This document shows, one piece after another, positions 39,912 to 49,863 of a stretch of DNA of 64,000 nucleotides. The stretch is from positions 1 to 64,000 of the forward strand of contig LJIA01000006.1 of NCBI GenBank assembly GCA_001295775.1, read 5' to 3'. The DNA is from a beta proteobacterium AAP99. GTDB lineage: Bacteria > Pseudomonadota > Gammaproteobacteria > Burkholderiales > Burkholderiaceae_C. Position 1 is the stretch's first letter, and every line of letters starts with the position of its first letter. Position numbers and translations under genes: made by a program. The notes below the pieces were generated by a model. It was not told where the DNA came from, did not search any database, and was given only the letters and a program-made list of their open reading frames with translations.

Positions 39912-41145
39912 CGCGCTGGCCCTCGAAGAATCGCGCTGCCAGCTGTGGCTGACCCATCTGATAGGCCAGCTCGGCCGGGTGGTTGACGGCCCAGAGCGCC
40001 AAATCGGCACGCAGGCCCGGCGCGAGCTGCCCGCGATCGACCAGCCCCAGCGCGGCCGCGGCGTGGCGGGTGACGCCCAGCAGCGCCTCCTGCGGCGTCA
40101 GGCGGAACAGGGTGCAGGCCATGTTCATCGCCAGGCGCAGGCTGGCCACGGGCGCCGTGCCCGGGTTGCAGTCGGTCGCCACCGCCATGGGTACGCCGGC
40201 GGCGCGCAGCGCGGCAATCGGTGGCAGGCGCGTTTCGCGCAGCACATAGAAGGCGGCGGGCAGCATCACAGCCACCGTGCCGGCGGCCTGCATGGCCGCA
40301 ATGCCGGCCTCGTCGAGCCACTCCAGATGGTCGGCCGACAAGCCGCCATACCGCGCCACAAGCGCCGAGCCGTGTTGATTGGAAAGCTGCTCGGCATGGA
40401 GCTTCACGGGCAGACCGGCAGCCCGCGCGGCGCTGAATAGGCGCGCCACCTGTGCCGCTGAAAAGCCGATGGTCTCGCAGAAGGCGTCCACCGCATCTAC
40501 CAGCCCTTCGGCCTGCAGCGCCGGCAGCAGGTCGGCAATCAGGTGGTCGATGTACGCGTCACTGCGGCCCGCAAATTCCGGCGGCAGGGCGTGGGCGCCG
40601 AGAAAGGTGGTGCGCACCGTCACCCGCTGCTGCTCGCCCAGATGCCGGGCCGCGCGCAGCTGCGCTGCCTCGGCGTGGAGCGAAAGCCCGTAGCCGCTCT
40701 TGATCTCGACCGTCGTGACGCCGTCTGCACGCAGTGCCGCCAGGCGCGGCGCGCTTTGCGTCACGAGTTCATCCACCGACGCTGCGCGTGTCGCCCGCAC
40801 CGTGGACAGGATGCCGCCGCCTGCGCGCGCAATCTCCTCGTAGCTGGCCCCTTCGAGCCGCTGACTCCATTCGGCCGCGCGATTGCCGGCGTAGACCAGG
40901 TGCGTATGGCAATCAATCAGCCCCGGCGTGAGCCAATGGCCTGCGTGCGTCCACTCGCGTTCAGCCGACAGACCGGCCGGCAGATCGCTTTCCGGCCCCA
41001 GCCAGGCCATCCGCCCCGCGTGCCAGCCGATCGCACAGCGCACGGGCGCTCCACCCGCACGCGGCCAGGCCGCCCACACGGGCGCATGGTCCGGTGACAG
41101 CGCCGCGAACAGGTGCACACCGCGCAGGAGTCCGTCCAGATGCAT
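39904..41145 (-). CDS. hutI: Imidazolonepropionase
   Basis: A 413-residue amidohydrolase that opens imidazolonepropionate to formimidoyl-glutamate. Zinc ligands are in [10 protein letters not shown] (His80 and His82); further family runs are [23 protein letters not shown] and [14 protein letters not shown]. The N-terminus differs from most HutI in being Trp/Ala-rich but reaches normal length. It begins 15 bases after the hutU stop. Confidence 0.96.
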   Translation of the reverse strand: MHLDGLLRGVHLFAALSPDHAPVWAAWPRAGGAPVRCAIGWHAGRMAWLGPESDLPAGLSAEREWTHAGHWLTPGLIDCHTHLVYAGNRAAEWSQRLEGASYEEIARAGGGILSTVRATRAASVDELVTQSAPRLAALRADGVTTVEIKSGYGLSLHAEAAQLRAARHLGEQQRVTVRTTFLGAHALPPEFAGRSDAYIDHLIADLLPALQAEGLVDAVDAFCETIGFSAAQVARLFSAARAAGLPVKLHAEQLSNQHGSALVARYGGLSADHLEWLDEAGIAAMQAAGTVAVMLPAAFYVLRETRLPPIAALRAAGVPMAVATDCNPGTAPVASLRLAMNMACTLFRLTPQEALLGVTRHAAAALGLVDRGQLAPGLRADLALWAVNHPAELAYQMGQPQLAARFFEGQRDA

Positions 41146-41160
41146 GACGCGAACCGCGGT

Positions 41161-42858
41161 TCAGCGCCCGAGCATGGGCAGATTCAGCCCCGCCTCGCGC
41201 GCGGTCTGTTGGGCCAGCGCGTAGCCCGCATCGGCATGGCGCATGACGCCCGTGGCGGGGTCGTTGAAGAGCACGCGGCGCAGACGCTCGTCGGCCTCGG
41301 CGCTGCCGTCGCAGACGATCACCACGCCCGAATGCTGGCTGTAGCCCATGCCCACGCCGCCGCCGTGGTGCAGGCTGACCCAGGTGGCACCGCCCGCCAC
41401 GTTGAGCATGGCGTTGAGCAGCGGCCAGTCGCTGACCGCATCGCTGCCGTCCTGCATGGCCTCGGTTTCGCGGTTGGGGCTGGCCACGCTGCCTGTGTCC
41501 AGATGATCGCGGCCGATCACAATCGGCGCGGACAGTTCGCCCGAGCGCACCATGGCATTGAACGCCAGCGCAATGCGGTAGCGGTCCTGCACGCCCACCC
41601 AGCAGATTCGCGCCGGCAGCCCCTGAAAGGCAATGCGCTCGCGCGCCATGTCCAGCCAGTGATGCAGGTGCGCGTCATTGGGAATGAGTTCCTTGACCTT
41701 GGCGTCGGTCTTGTGGATGTCCTGCGGGTCACCGGACAGGGCCACCCAGCGGAAGGGGCCGTAGCCCTGGCAGAACAGCGGGCGGATGTAAGCCGGCACA
41801 AAGCCCGGAAAGTCGAAGGCGTTCTCCACGCCCTCGTCCTTGGCCATCTGGCGGATGTTATTGCCGTAGTCGAGGGTCGCCGCGCCGCGCTGCTGCAGGG
41901 CGAGCATGGCACGGACCTGCACCGCCATGCTGGCCTTGGCGGCGCGTGCTACGCCTTGCGGGTCCTGCTCACGCTGCGCCTTCCACTGCGCGAGCGTCCA
42001 GCCCTGGGGCAGGTAGCCATTCACGGGATCGTGGGCGCTGGTCTGGTCGGTCACCACATCAGGCGTGATGCCTCGGGCCACCAGCTCGCTGAACACATCC
42101 GCCGCATTGCCCACAAGGCCCACGCTCACGGCCCGGCCGGCGGCGCGCGCAGCCTCGATGCGGGCGAGTGCGTCGTCCAGGGTGGCGGCCTTCTCGTCTA
42201 GGTAGCGCGTCTTGAGGCGGAAGTCGATGCGCGTCTCGTCGCATTCCACGGCCAGCATGGAAAAGCCGGCCATGGTGGCTGCCAGCGGTTGCGCGCCGCC
42301 CATGCCGCCCAGGCCGCCCGTGAGGATCCAGCGCCCGGCGGGCTGGCCGCCGAAGTGCTGGTTGGCCACTGAGAAGAAGGTCTCGTAGGTGCCCTGCACG
42401 ATGCCCTGCGTGCCGATGTAGATCCAGCTGCCGGCCGTCATCTGGCCGTACATCATCAGGCCCTTGCGATCGAGCTCGTGGAAGTGCTCCCAGGTGGCCC
42501 ACTTGGGCACGAGGTTGCTGTTGGCCAGCAGCACGCGCGGCGCGTCGCGGTGGGTTTTGAACACGCCCACGGGCTTGCCGCTCTGGATCAGCAGGGTTTC
42601 GTCCTCGTCGAGCTCGCGCAGGCTGTCGAGAATGGCGTCGAAGCAAGCCCAGTTGCGCGCCGCGCGGCCGATGCCGCCATAGACCACCAGGGCCTGCGGG
42701 TGCTCGGCCACCTCGGGGTCCAGATTGTTCTGGATCATGCGGTAGGCGGCCTCTGTCAGCCAGTTCTTGCAGGTGAGCGTGTTGCCGCGCGGTGCGCGGA
42801 TGACGCGGTTCGCGTCAAGACGCGGGTTGGCAGGGTCTTGGGGCAGGCGGTCGTTCAT
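41161..42858 (-). CDS. hutU: Urocanate hydratase
   Basis: A 565-residue NAD-dependent enzyme turning urocanate into imidazolonepropionate, the second step of the pathway. Visible family runs are [43 protein letters not shown] and [17 protein letters not shown] (outline). Length is standard (about 560). It lies between hutC and hutI in one transcription unit. Confidence 0.98.
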   Translation of the reverse strand: MNDRLPQDPANPRLDANRVIRAPRGNTLTCKNWLTEAAYRMIQNNLDPEVAEHPQALVVYGGIGRAARNWACFDAILDSLRELDEDETLLIQSGKPVGVFKTHRDAPRVLLANSNLVPKWATWEHFHELDRKGLMMYGQMTAGSWIYIGTQGIVQGTYETFFSVANQHFGGQPAGRWILTGGLGGMGGAQPLAATMAGFSMLAVECDETRIDFRLKTRYLDEKAATLDDALARIEAARAAGRAVSVGLVGNAADVFSELVARGITPDVVTDQTSAHDPVNGYLPQGWTLAQWKAQREQDPQGVARAAKASMAVQVRAMLALQQRGAATLDYGNNIRQMAKDEGVENAFDFPGFVPAYIRPLFCQGYGPFRWVALSGDPQDIHKTDAKVKELIPNDAHLHHWLDMARERIAFQGLPARICWVGVQDRYRIALAFNAMVRSGELSAPIVIGRDHLDTGSVASPNRETEAMQDGSDAVSDWPLLNAMLNVAGGATWVSLHHGGGVGMGYSQHSGVVIVCDGSAEADERLRRVLFNDPATGVMRHADAGYALAQQTAREAGLNLPMLGR

Positions 42859-42881
42859 GGGCTCGTCCTTTGAGAAGGGGT

Positions 42882-43601
42882 TCAGAAGCTGCCGGCAAAC
42901 TGGAAGCGGCTGCCCGGATGCCAGAGCAGCGCCACGGTGGCCACCTGGCCCTGCGACCAGGTCCGGCGGTGCAGGCGCAGCGTGGGCTCATGCGGGGCCA
43001 TCTGCAGATCGGCCGCCACGGGTGGCGGCGCGGCAAGGGCCTCGATGCGCCACTCCACGCGCTGCAGAGGCGCGACGCGCATCAAGTAGTCCGTCGGCGT
43101 GGTCTGGGCGAAGTCCTGCTCGATGAACTCGGGCGCGCAGGCGGGGTTCACCCAGCGCTCCTCAAGCTGCACCGGAAGATCGTTCTCAAGGTGCACCATG
43201 CGGCAGCTGTACACCCGGGCCTTGGCCGGCAGCTCCAGCTCGGCGGCGAGCGCGGCGGGTGCGGCCAGGCTGCGCACCTGCAGCACGCGCGCGGCATAGC
43301 GGTGGCCGCGATCCGCCACCTCCTGCGCGATGCTCTTGATGGCGGCCAGCGTGCTCTGGTGCTTGGTGGCCGCCACAAAGCTGCCTGCCCCCTGCACGCG
43401 GTGGATCACGTGTTCGGCCGCCAGCTCGCGCAGCGCCCGGTTGACCGTCATCCGCGACAGGCCGAAGCGGGCGGCGAGCGCGTTCTCGGACTCGACTGCG
43501 TCGCCTTCGCGCCAGACGCCCTGCTCCACGTTCTGCAGGATGTAGCGCTTGACGCGCTCGTAGGCCGGCGGATCGGCGCCGTCCGGGATTCGCGCGGTCA
43601 T
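42882..43601 (-). CDS. hutC: Histidine utilisation repressor HutC
   Basis: A 239-residue GntR/HutC-family repressor with an N-terminal winged helix ([20 protein letters not shown]..., then [19 protein letters not shown]) and a C-terminal UTRA ligand domain that binds urocanate. It should bind the TTGTATATACAA site upstream of hutH and let go when urocanate rises. Its ATG overlaps the hutH stop by 4 bases, so it is translated with hutH and represses its own operon. Confidence 0.94.
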   Translation of the reverse strand: MTARIPDGADPPAYERVKRYILQNVEQGVWREGDAVESENALAARFGLSRMTVNRALRELAAEHVIHRVQGAGSFVAATKHQSTLAAIKSIAQEVADRGHRYAARVLQVRSLAAPAALAAELELPAKARVYSCRMVHLENDLPVQLEERWVNPACAPEFIEQDFAQTTPTDYLMRVAPLQRVEWRIEALAAPPPVAADLQMAPHEPTLRLHRRTWSQGQVATVALLWHPGSRFQFAGSF

Positions 43602-45148
43602 GCCATGTCCGAAGGCAGCTGCAGCGGGCAGTGTGCGGCCAGCAGCCCGGCCTCGACCGCCTGCTGGATGGTGGCAATGTCCGGCGCGAAGTAGTGGTCG
43701 ATGTCGTAGTGGGCCACGCGCTGCCGGATGAGCTGCATAACCGGCGAGAGCGCTGGGCTGGTGGCATGCGGCGCGCGCAGGTCCACACCCTGCGCAGCGG
43801 CCAGCAGCTCGATGGCGACGATGGCCGCCGTGTTCTCCGCCATGTCCGACAGCTTGCGCGCTGCAAAGGTAGCCATGGAGACATGGTCTTCCTGGTTGGC
43901 ACTGGTGGGCAGGCTGTCCACGCTGGCCGGGTGCGCCAGGGTCTTGTTTTCGCTGGCCAGGGCCGCGGCGGTGACATGGGCGATCATGAAGCCGCTGTTC
44001 ACGCCCCCGTCCCGGACCAGGAAGGGCGGCAGGCCGGAGAGTGTGGCGTCGATCAGCAGGGCAATGCGGCGCTCGGCCAGCGCGCCGATCTCGGCCACCA
44101 CCAGCGCCAGGTTGTCCGCGGCAAAGGCCACCGGCTCGGCGTGGAAGTTGCCGCCGGAAAGCACTTCGTCGGTGTCCGGGAAGACCAGCGGATTGTCCGA
44201 GACGCCATTGGCCTCGATGCGCAGCACCTCGGCCGCATGGCGCAGCTGGTCGATGCAGGCGCCCATGACCTGGGGCTGGCAGCGCAGACTGTACGGGTCC
44301 TGGACCTTGCCGCAGTCCTGATGGGCCTGGAGGATGCCGCTGCCCGCCAGCAGGCTGCGGTAGGAAGCCGCCACCTCACGCTGGCCGCGGTGGCCGCGCA
44401 GGGCGTGAATGCGGTCATCGAAGGGCGTGACCGAGCCCATGGCCGCGTCCACGCTCAGCGCGCCGGACACCACCGCCGTCTTGAGCAGGGTTTCGATGCG
44501 GAACAGGTTCACCAGCGCCAGCGCCGTGGAGGCCTGCGTGCCATTGAGCAGCGCCAGACCTTCCTTCGCCGCCAGAGCCATCGGTGCGAGTCCGGCATGG
44601 GCCAGCCCCTCGGCGGCCGGTGCCCGCCGACCCTCGATGAACACCTCGCCCACGCCCAGCAGCACGGCGCTCATGTGCGCCAGCGGCGCCAGATCGCCGG
44701 ACGCACCCACGCTGCCCTTGACAGGAATCACCGGCAGGACGCTGTGGTTGTAGAGCGCAAGCAGCGCATCCACGACCGCTTCACGGATGCCCGAGAAGCC
44801 ATGCGCCAGAGAGACGATCTTGAGCGCCAGCACCAGCCGGACCACGCCGGCCGCCATCGGCTCGCCGACGCCCACGGCATGCGACAGCACCAGATTCTTC
44901 TGCAGCAGCTCCAGCTGGTCCTGCGGGATATGTGTGCTGGCCAGCCGGCCAAAGCCGGTGTTGATGCCGTAGGCCGGCTCGCCTCGGTCGGCAATGCGCT
45001 GAACCGCAGCGGCGCCCTTGCGCAGCGCGGCACGGCAGTCGGCGCTCAGGCTCAGGCGCAGCGTGGGCTCCTGGGCGATGCGGCGCATCTGTGCGAGCGT
45101 CAGCGCGCCGGGGATGAGGTCGAGGGTTTGGGCAGTTTGGGCTGGCAT
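43598..45148 (-). CDS. hutH: Histidine ammonia-lyase
   Basis: A 516-residue lyase that removes ammonia from histidine to give urocanate. The self-forming MIO cofactor triad Ala-Ser-Gly lies at 149-151 in [12 protein letters not shown], and the YGINTGFG run with the catalytic Tyr sits at 60-67. It is the first gene of the operon; the HutC-type operator lies 36-47 bases upstream of its ATG. Normal length. Confidence 0.98.
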   Translation of the reverse strand: MPAQTAQTLDLIPGALTLAQMRRIAQEPTLRLSLSADCRAALRKGAAAVQRIADRGEPAYGINTGFGRLASTHIPQDQLELLQKNLVLSHAVGVGEPMAAGVVRLVLALKIVSLAHGFSGIREAVVDALLALYNHSVLPVIPVKGSVGASGDLAPLAHMSAVLLGVGEVFIEGRRAPAAEGLAHAGLAPMALAAKEGLALLNGTQASTALALVNLFRIETLLKTAVVSGALSVDAAMGSVTPFDDRIHALRGHRGQREVAASYRSLLAGSGILQAHQDCGKVQDPYSLRCQPQVMGACIDQLRHAAEVLRIEANGVSDNPLVFPDTDEVLSGGNFHAEPVAFAADNLALVVAEIGALAERRIALLIDATLSGLPPFLVRDGGVNSGFMIAHVTAAALASENKTLAHPASVDSLPTSANQEDHVSMATFAARKLSDMAENTAAIVAIELLAAAQGVDLRAPHATSPALSPVMQLIRQRVAHYDIDHYFAPDIATIQQAVEAGLLAAHCPLQLPSDMA

Positions 45149-45183
45149 GGGCGGTCGGTATTGCCCGGATAGGGCAATTCAAG

Positions 45184-45195
45184 TTGTATATACAA
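45184..45195. promoter_or_regulatory. HutC operator
   Basis: Perfect 12-bp palindrome TTGTATATACAA, the core of the HutC operator known from Pseudomonas (CTTGTATATACAAG). It sits in front of hutH, with hutC in the same operon. Confidence 0.8.
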
Positions 45196-45373
45196 GTCGG
45201 ATCGAACCTTAAACCAGGTTCCGGCCCAGCGACAAGTGTCTGCATTCGCCACCGCGTGCAAGCCGGTGCGCCGTGGAATGAACTCATTGCCCGCGACCGG
45301 GCGAGCTGCATCCGGCCGGGGATACGATCCACCTCCGACTCCCGTCCGTCTCCCCGCAACCCCCGCCTCTGTC

Positions 45374-46552
45374 ATGTCCGCCCCGATCGCAACTGCTGCT
45401 CCATCCCTCCCCTCCCGCCTGCCCAAGGTCGGCACGACGATCTTCACGGTCATGTCGCAGCTGGCGGCGCAGCACGGAGCCATCAATCTGGGTCAGGGCT
45501 TTCCGGACTTTGACTGCGATCCCACACTGCTTGATGCCGTAACGCGCGCCATGCACGGCGGCGCTTTGGCGAATCAATACCCACCCATGGCCGGGCTGCC
45601 GGTGCTGCGCGAGGCGATTGCCGCCAAGGTGAAGGCGCTGTACGGCGCCAGCTATGACCCAGCGACAGAAATCACCGTCACCGCCGGGGCGACGCAGGCG
45701 ATCCTCACGACGATCCTCGCGCTGGTGCACCCGGGCGACGAGGTGATCGTCATCGAGCCGGCCTACGACAGCTATGTGCCCAACATCGAGCTGGCCGGTG
45801 GCGTGCCGGTGTTTGTGCCGCTGAATCCGGCGGACTACTCCGTGCCCTGGGACCGCATCCGTGCCGCCATCACGCCGCGCACGCGCCTCTTGATGCTGAA
45901 CTTCCCGCACAACCCGACGGCCACGACGCTCAAGGCGGCGGACATTGCGGCGCTGAAGCAGATCGTGGCGGAGACAGGCATCTGGCTGCTGAGCGACGAG
46001 GTCTACGAGCACATGGTGTTCGATGGGGTGCCGCACAACTCGCTGGCCCGCTACCCGGAGCTGCGCGAGCGCGCGATGATCGTCTCCAGCTTCGGCAAGA
46101 CCTATCACGTGACCGGCTGGAAGGTGGGCTACGTGCTGGCGCCGGCTGCATTGATGGCGGAGTTCCGCAAGGTGCACCAGTTCAATGTGTTCACGGTCAA
46201 CACGCCGATGCAGGCGGGCCTGGCCGCCTACATGACCGACCCCGCGCCCTACCTGAACCTGCCCGCCTTCTATCAGGCCAAGCGCGACCGCTTTGCCGCG
46301 GGCCTGGCCGGCACGCGCTTCAAGCTGCGGCCCAGCGAAGGCACCTATTTCCTGCTGGCGAGCTACGAAGACCTCGACTCTCCGCTTGCCGAAGAGGCGT
46401 TCTGCAAATGGCTCACCACCGAGGTGGGCGTGGCCGCCATTCCACTGGCGCCCTTCTACGCCCAGCCTGTGGAGAACCGCATGGTGCGCTTCTGCTTTGC
46501 CAAGAAGGACGAGACGCTGGATGCCGCACTGGCCCGGCTGCAGGCGCTTTAG
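45374..46552 (+). CDS. Class I aminotransferase (methionine aminotransferase, YbdL-like)
   Basis: A 392-residue PLP enzyme of the aminotransferase class I/II fold. Family marks are INLGQGFPDFDCD, the TVTAGATQAI run, NFPHNPTATTL (substrate carboxylate contact), SDEVYEHMVFDG and the PLP lysine in SSFGKTYHVTGWKVGY. The segment order matches YbdL-type methionine/glutamine aminotransferases. The chosen ATG gives MSAPIATAAPS; the frame is open further upstream without a family motif. Divergent from hutH. Confidence 0.88.
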   Translation: MSAPIATAAPSLPSRLPKVGTTIFTVMSQLAAQHGAINLGQGFPDFDCDPTLLDAVTRAMHGGALANQYPPMAGLPVLREAIAAKVKALYGASYDPATEITVTAGATQAILTTILALVHPGDEVIVIEPAYDSYVPNIELAGGVPVFVPLNPADYSVPWDRIRAAITPRTRLLMLNFPHNPTATTLKAADIAALKQIVAETGIWLLSDEVYEHMVFDGVPHNSLARYPELRERAMIVSSFGKTYHVTGWKVGYVLAPAALMAEFRKVHQFNVFTVNTPMQAGLAAYMTDPAPYLNLPAFYQAKRDRFAAGLAGTRFKLRPSEGTYFLLASYEDLDSPLAEEAFCKWLTTEVGVAAIPLAPFYAQPVENRMVRFCFAKKDETLDAALARLQAL

Positions 46553-46584
46553 CCCGACGCGGTAGCCCCGATGGGGCAGGCTGG

Positions 46585-46655
46585 ATCGGCTTCTGGTGCG
46601 GCTCTCCAGACCAAAATGGCTGAAAACCCGCACCAGACAAGCGGAAAGGCCTTTG
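46585..46655 (+). repeat. Dispersed hairpin repeat, copy A
   Basis: About 70 bases (ATCGGCTTCTGGTGCGG...GACAAGCGGAAAGG). The outer stem CTGGTGCGG/CCGCACCAG is complete; the inner stem is imperfect. It lies between convergent genes just after the aminotransferase. Confidence 0.75.
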
Positions 46656-46682
46656 GAACCCTGCGCGGCCGCCCGCGCAGCT

Positions 46683-47495
46683 TCAGCGGAAGCGGTAGTT
46701 CAAGCCCACCAGCGCGCTGGTCTGCGTGCGCTCCAGTACCAGCGGGCCGTCCTTGGCATCGCCCTGCAGGCGGGACGCCGTGAGGTTGATGAAGTAGCCC
46801 CACTCGCGCGTGATGCCGCCAAAGCTGGACAGCGTGAGGCGCGTGTCCACCAGGCCGGCGCTGGGCGCGTAGACGCGGTAGCCGGTGCGTGCCGCCTGCT
46901 CGGGCGTGACGCCGAAGTAGCTCTGCTTGTAGCTCTGGTTGGCCCAGAGCGCGCCCAGCGAGGCAGAGACAAAGCGGCCCGGCCCGATCGGGTAGCCGAT
47001 GCCGGCGGCCGCGGCGACGGTGGCGCCGTCGCGCTCGCGGCCCATGCCGTAGCGCACGGCGGTGCGCAGACTCATCATGCGGTTGGGCCGCCAGGTGACG
47101 AAGGCGCCAGCTGTCGCGCGCCAGCCGATGTCGCCCATGCCGCGCAGGGCGGGGTCGTCCTTCTCCTCCTGCGGCAGCGCCGGCGCGACGATGACGCCGT
47201 AGTCCAGGGCGTCGTCCTTGGAGAAATTCCAGCCGGCGTCCAGCCGCCCGCTGATGAAGCCGCCGCCGCTGGTGGCCGCCACGATGGATGGGAACACCCG
47301 GGCGCGGGATGAACGCGCACCCTCATAACTCGGCGTGTACACCCCCAGCGCCCCCAGGCTGAGCGTGTAGCCGGTCTCCGGCGCATCCGGCACGGCCACG
47401 GTCTGGGCCAAGGCAGCAGGGGCAGCGGCGCTTGCCGCAAGCGCCATGAGCAGCGCTGGGGTTCGAAACGACGGGGCAAAGTGATTCAGGTGCAT
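46683..47495 (-). CDS. MipA/OmpV-family outer-membrane protein
   Basis: A 270-residue predicted outer-membrane beta-barrel. The signal peptide (LLMALAASAAAPAALAQ) is followed by YTLSLGALGVYTPSYEGARSSR, the family's N-terminal strand, alternating strands throughout, and a C-terminal strand ending TSALVGLNYRFR with the terminal aromatic-x-Arg pattern. The family (MipA of E. coli, OmpV of Vibrio) is linked to murein synthesis scaffolds or porin-like roles; the role here is not known. Divergent from the ABM-like gene. Confidence 0.88.
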   Translation of the reverse strand: MHLNHFAPSFRTPALLMALAASAAAPAALAQTVAVPDAPETGYTLSLGALGVYTPSYEGARSSRARVFPSIVAATSGGGFISGRLDAGWNFSKDDALDYGVIVAPALPQEEKDDPALRGMGDIGWRATAGAFVTWRPNRMMSLRTAVRYGMGRERDGATVAAAAGIGYPIGPGRFVSASLGALWANQSYKQSYFGVTPEQAARTGYRVYAPSAGLVDTRLTLSSFGGITREWGYFINLTASRLQGDAKDGPLVLERTQTSALVGLNYRFR

Positions 47496-47655
47496 GGGGC
47501 AGTATCCGGAGGAGGCTTTGGCTTTTGGATGGAGCGGCTGGAGTATCGCCTGGGGCAGCGAGCAGGTGCAGCCGGTCACAGATTTTGAGGCCGGCAAGTC
47601 AAAGCGTTCATTGCGGCCTGCAAAGGCGCATGAACCACGACCCAGGAGTTTCACC

Positions 47656-48525
47656 ATGCCCCAGCACCCAACCCAGCCCGCGGCACCGGCCCTGCCCGCC
47701 CGCAGCACGCCCGCCTACCTCCGTATGCCGTCCGCGCTCAAGCGCCTTGCCCTGCTCGTGAGCAGCCTGCTGGCCGCGGCCCCGGCGCTGGCCAGCCCTG
47801 GTCCGGTGCCGGCAGCCAGCCGCCTGGCGCAGGACGTGCCGGTGGTGGCCATCGTCAACGTGCCCGCGCCCTGGTGGGCGGCCGATGCACTGATCACAAT
47901 GCGCATGAAGGCTACTCGGGCCGAGTACGAAGCCGCGCCCGGCCTGCTGTTCAAGTACTACACCCTGGCGGACAACACGCCGGATATCGATCCGCTCGTG
48001 CCCACCGATGTGGCGCGCGTGGCAGCGCGGCCGAACACGCCGCGTACCTTCGGCGGCATCTATCTCTGGCAGAACGCGCAGGCCGCCGGCCAGTGGTTCG
48101 GCCCGGCGTGGTTTGAGCGCGTGCGCGCCAGCCGCGGCGCGGAGGGGCGGGTGCGCCTGTTCGAGGCGCCCGTGGTGCTGGACAACATGCTGGCCGGGGC
48201 CGATGCCCAGTCCCTGGGCGGCCGCCACGCCGTGGCCACCCTGCTGACGGTTCCGGCGCCCGCCGGCGCGAGCCGCGAGGCGCTGATCGCGGCCTTCCAC
48301 GCGGCCCTGCCGCAGTACCGCAGCGTGCCCGGCCTGCAGCGCAAGTACTTCATCCTCACCGCGGACGGCCGGTTGGGCGGCGTGTACCTGTGGCGCAGCC
48401 TCACGGACGCGCAGGCGCACTTCACCCCCGCTGCACTGGAGGCAGCCCGCACCCGCTACGGCGCCGCACCGGAGCTGGAGTGGTTCGAGGTGCCGGCCGT
48501 GGTGACGGGCCTCGCACTTCGTTAA
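47656..48525 (+). CDS. Secreted protein with two ABM/YdhR-like domains
   Basis: A 289-residue protein with a good ribosome site (AGGAG) and a signal peptide (LALLVSSLLAAAPALAS, about residues 31-47). It has two similar halves: VVAIVNVPAPWW...FKYYTLAD...GGIYLWQNAQAAGQWF and ATLLTVPAPAG...RKYFILTADGRLGGVYLWRSLTDAQAHF, each like the YdhR/antibiotic-biosynthesis-monooxygenase dimer-forming fold. It is thus probably a pseudo-dimer by internal duplication. Function unknown. Followed after 24 bases by the sigma factor gene. Confidence 0.7.
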   Translation: MPQHPTQPAAPALPARSTPAYLRMPSALKRLALLVSSLLAAAPALASPGPVPAASRLAQDVPVVAIVNVPAPWWAADALITMRMKATRAEYEAAPGLLFKYYTLADNTPDIDPLVPTDVARVAARPNTPRTFGGIYLWQNAQAAGQWFGPAWFERVRASRGAEGRVRLFEAPVVLDNMLAGADAQSLGGRHAVATLLTVPAPAGASREALIAAFHAALPQYRSVPGLQRKYFILTADGRLGGVYLWRSLTDAQAHFTPAALEAARTRYGAAPELEWFEVPAVVTGLALR

Positions 48526-48549
48526 GGTGCACACTGCCACGGACCCGCC

Positions 48550-49431
48550 ATGAAGATCGCCAACCCCACCCCCGAAGTGCTTGCTGCGGCGCTGGCCGGC
48601 AAGCTGGGCGCCATCGAAGCCCTGCTCGCCTGCGTGCAGCCCGGCGTGTTTGCGCTTGCGGTGCGCATGCTCGGCAACCGTGACGATGCGGCCGACGCCA
48701 CGCAGGAGATCCTGCTGCGCATCGTCACGCACCTGGGCAGCTTTCGGGGCGATGCCGCCTTCAGTACCTGGGTGTATCAAGTAGCGCGCAACCAGTTGCT
48801 GACGGCCGCCACGCGCTCGCGCGAGCATCCGGAAGTGTCCTTGGAGGGCATGCAGGCCCGGCTGGGCGAAGGCCTGGCCTTTGCCGATGCGCTGGCGCGC
48901 AGCGCGCCGCCGGACGCGGCTAGCGCCCACCACGCCGCCAGGCAGACCCCCAACCCGGAAGACGCCGCCGCGGCCCGCGAGTTGGCCGTGAGCTGCACCC
49001 AGAGCATGCTCATGGCCCTGGACCGCGAGCAGCGCCTGGCCTACCTGCTGGACGTGCTGCTCGGCCTGGACAGCGAACAGGCCGCGGCCGTGCTGGACAT
49101 CACACCCGCCGCCTACCGCAAGCGGCTGCAGCGCGCCCGCGACGCCCTGCAGACCCACATGGGCGGCACCTGCGGCTACATGAATGCCGACGCGCCCTGC
49201 CGCTGCGACAAGCAGCTGCCCGCTCGGCGCGCGCACCCGCCGGCGGCGCAGTTCATCCCGCTCAAGCTCGTGGACGCCGAGCGCCCGGCGGTGGCGGCGC
49301 ACTTCGAGCAGCTCAAGCGCCTGGGTGACGCGATGGCGGTGTTTCGCGGGTTTCCGGCGTTTGCGGTGCCCGAGCAGCTGGTGGCGAACATCCGCACACT
49401 GCTGACCGTGGGGCCGCTGGCGGCGGATTGA
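48550..49431 (+). CDS. ECF-type sigma factor with Cys-containing C-terminal tail
   Basis: A 293-residue RNA polymerase sigma factor. Region 2 is typical (DDAADATQEILLRIVTHLGSFRGDAAFSTWVYQVARNQLL by outline) and region 4 is present (LALDREQRLAYLLDVLLGLDSEQAAAVLDITPAAYRKRLQRAR in part). Beyond it, residues about 205-293 form a tail opening with CGYMNADAPCRCDKQ that may bind metal, then a helical end. No anti-sigma gene is adjacent, so the tail could regulate in cis. Likely controls its own operon with the ABM-like gene (inference). Confidence 0.82.
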   Translation: MKIANPTPEVLAAALAGKLGAIEALLACVQPGVFALAVRMLGNRDDAADATQEILLRIVTHLGSFRGDAAFSTWVYQVARNQLLTAATRSREHPEVSLEGMQARLGEGLAFADALARSAPPDAASAHHAARQTPNPEDAAAARELAVSCTQSMLMALDREQRLAYLLDVLLGLDSEQAAAVLDITPAAYRKRLQRARDALQTHMGGTCGYMNADAPCRCDKQLPARRAHPPAAQFIPLKLVDAERPAVAAHFEQLKRLGDAMAVFRGFPAFAVPEQLVANIRTLLTVGPLAAD

Positions 49432-49460
49432 TGCACCGGGGCCTGGGTTTCAAAGGCGAG

Positions 49461-49530
49461 ATCGGCTTCTGGTGCGGTTCTTCAGACCAAAATGGCTGAA
49501 GAACCGCATGGAACAAGCGGAAAGCCTTTC
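49461..49530 (+). repeat. Dispersed hairpin repeat, copy B
   Basis: Most regular copy: arms GCGGTTCTTCAG (49474-49485) and CTGAAGAACCGC (49496-49507) pair perfectly over 12 bases around a 10-base loop; the flanks ATCGGCTTCTGGT and ACAAGCGGAAAG match the other copies. Confidence 0.85.
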
Positions 49531-49615
49531 TTGACGCAGTGCAGGGGTGCCGCCCCATGCCGGCGCGCGGCTGCGGTACTGTGCAGCCCTGAACCGACAC
49601 CCACCACGGCGCACG

Positions 49616-49822
49616 ATGGCCGCGGCAACTGAAAGCGCATCCGTGCCCAAGCCCAACTACTCCTTCGAGAAACGCCAACGCGAACTGGCCAAGAAACAGA
49701 AGAAGGCGGACAAGCTGGCCGAGAAGTCGGCTCGCAAGGAGCATGGCGGCGAGGCGGAGCCGGAGCAGACCGATCAAGCCGAGCCACAGACGCCACCGCC
49801 CAGCGAGCCGGCTGCGCCCTGA
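49616..49822 (+). CDS. Small Lys/Glu-rich protein
   Basis: A 68-residue highly charged protein. The core PKPNYSFEKRQRELAKKQKK is a recurrent opening of short proteobacterial proteins of unknown role, and is followed by a Glu/Pro-rich tail. It is likely disordered or coiled-coil. The ATG chosen lies just before the core; upstream codons look non-coding. Confidence 0.65.
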   Translation: MAAATESASVPKPNYSFEKRQRELAKKQKKADKLAEKSARKEHGGEAEPEQTDQAEPQTPPPSEPAAP

Positions 49823-49863
49823 ACCGCGAGCGCGAACGCCGCAAACGCTCAACCACGCCCTGT

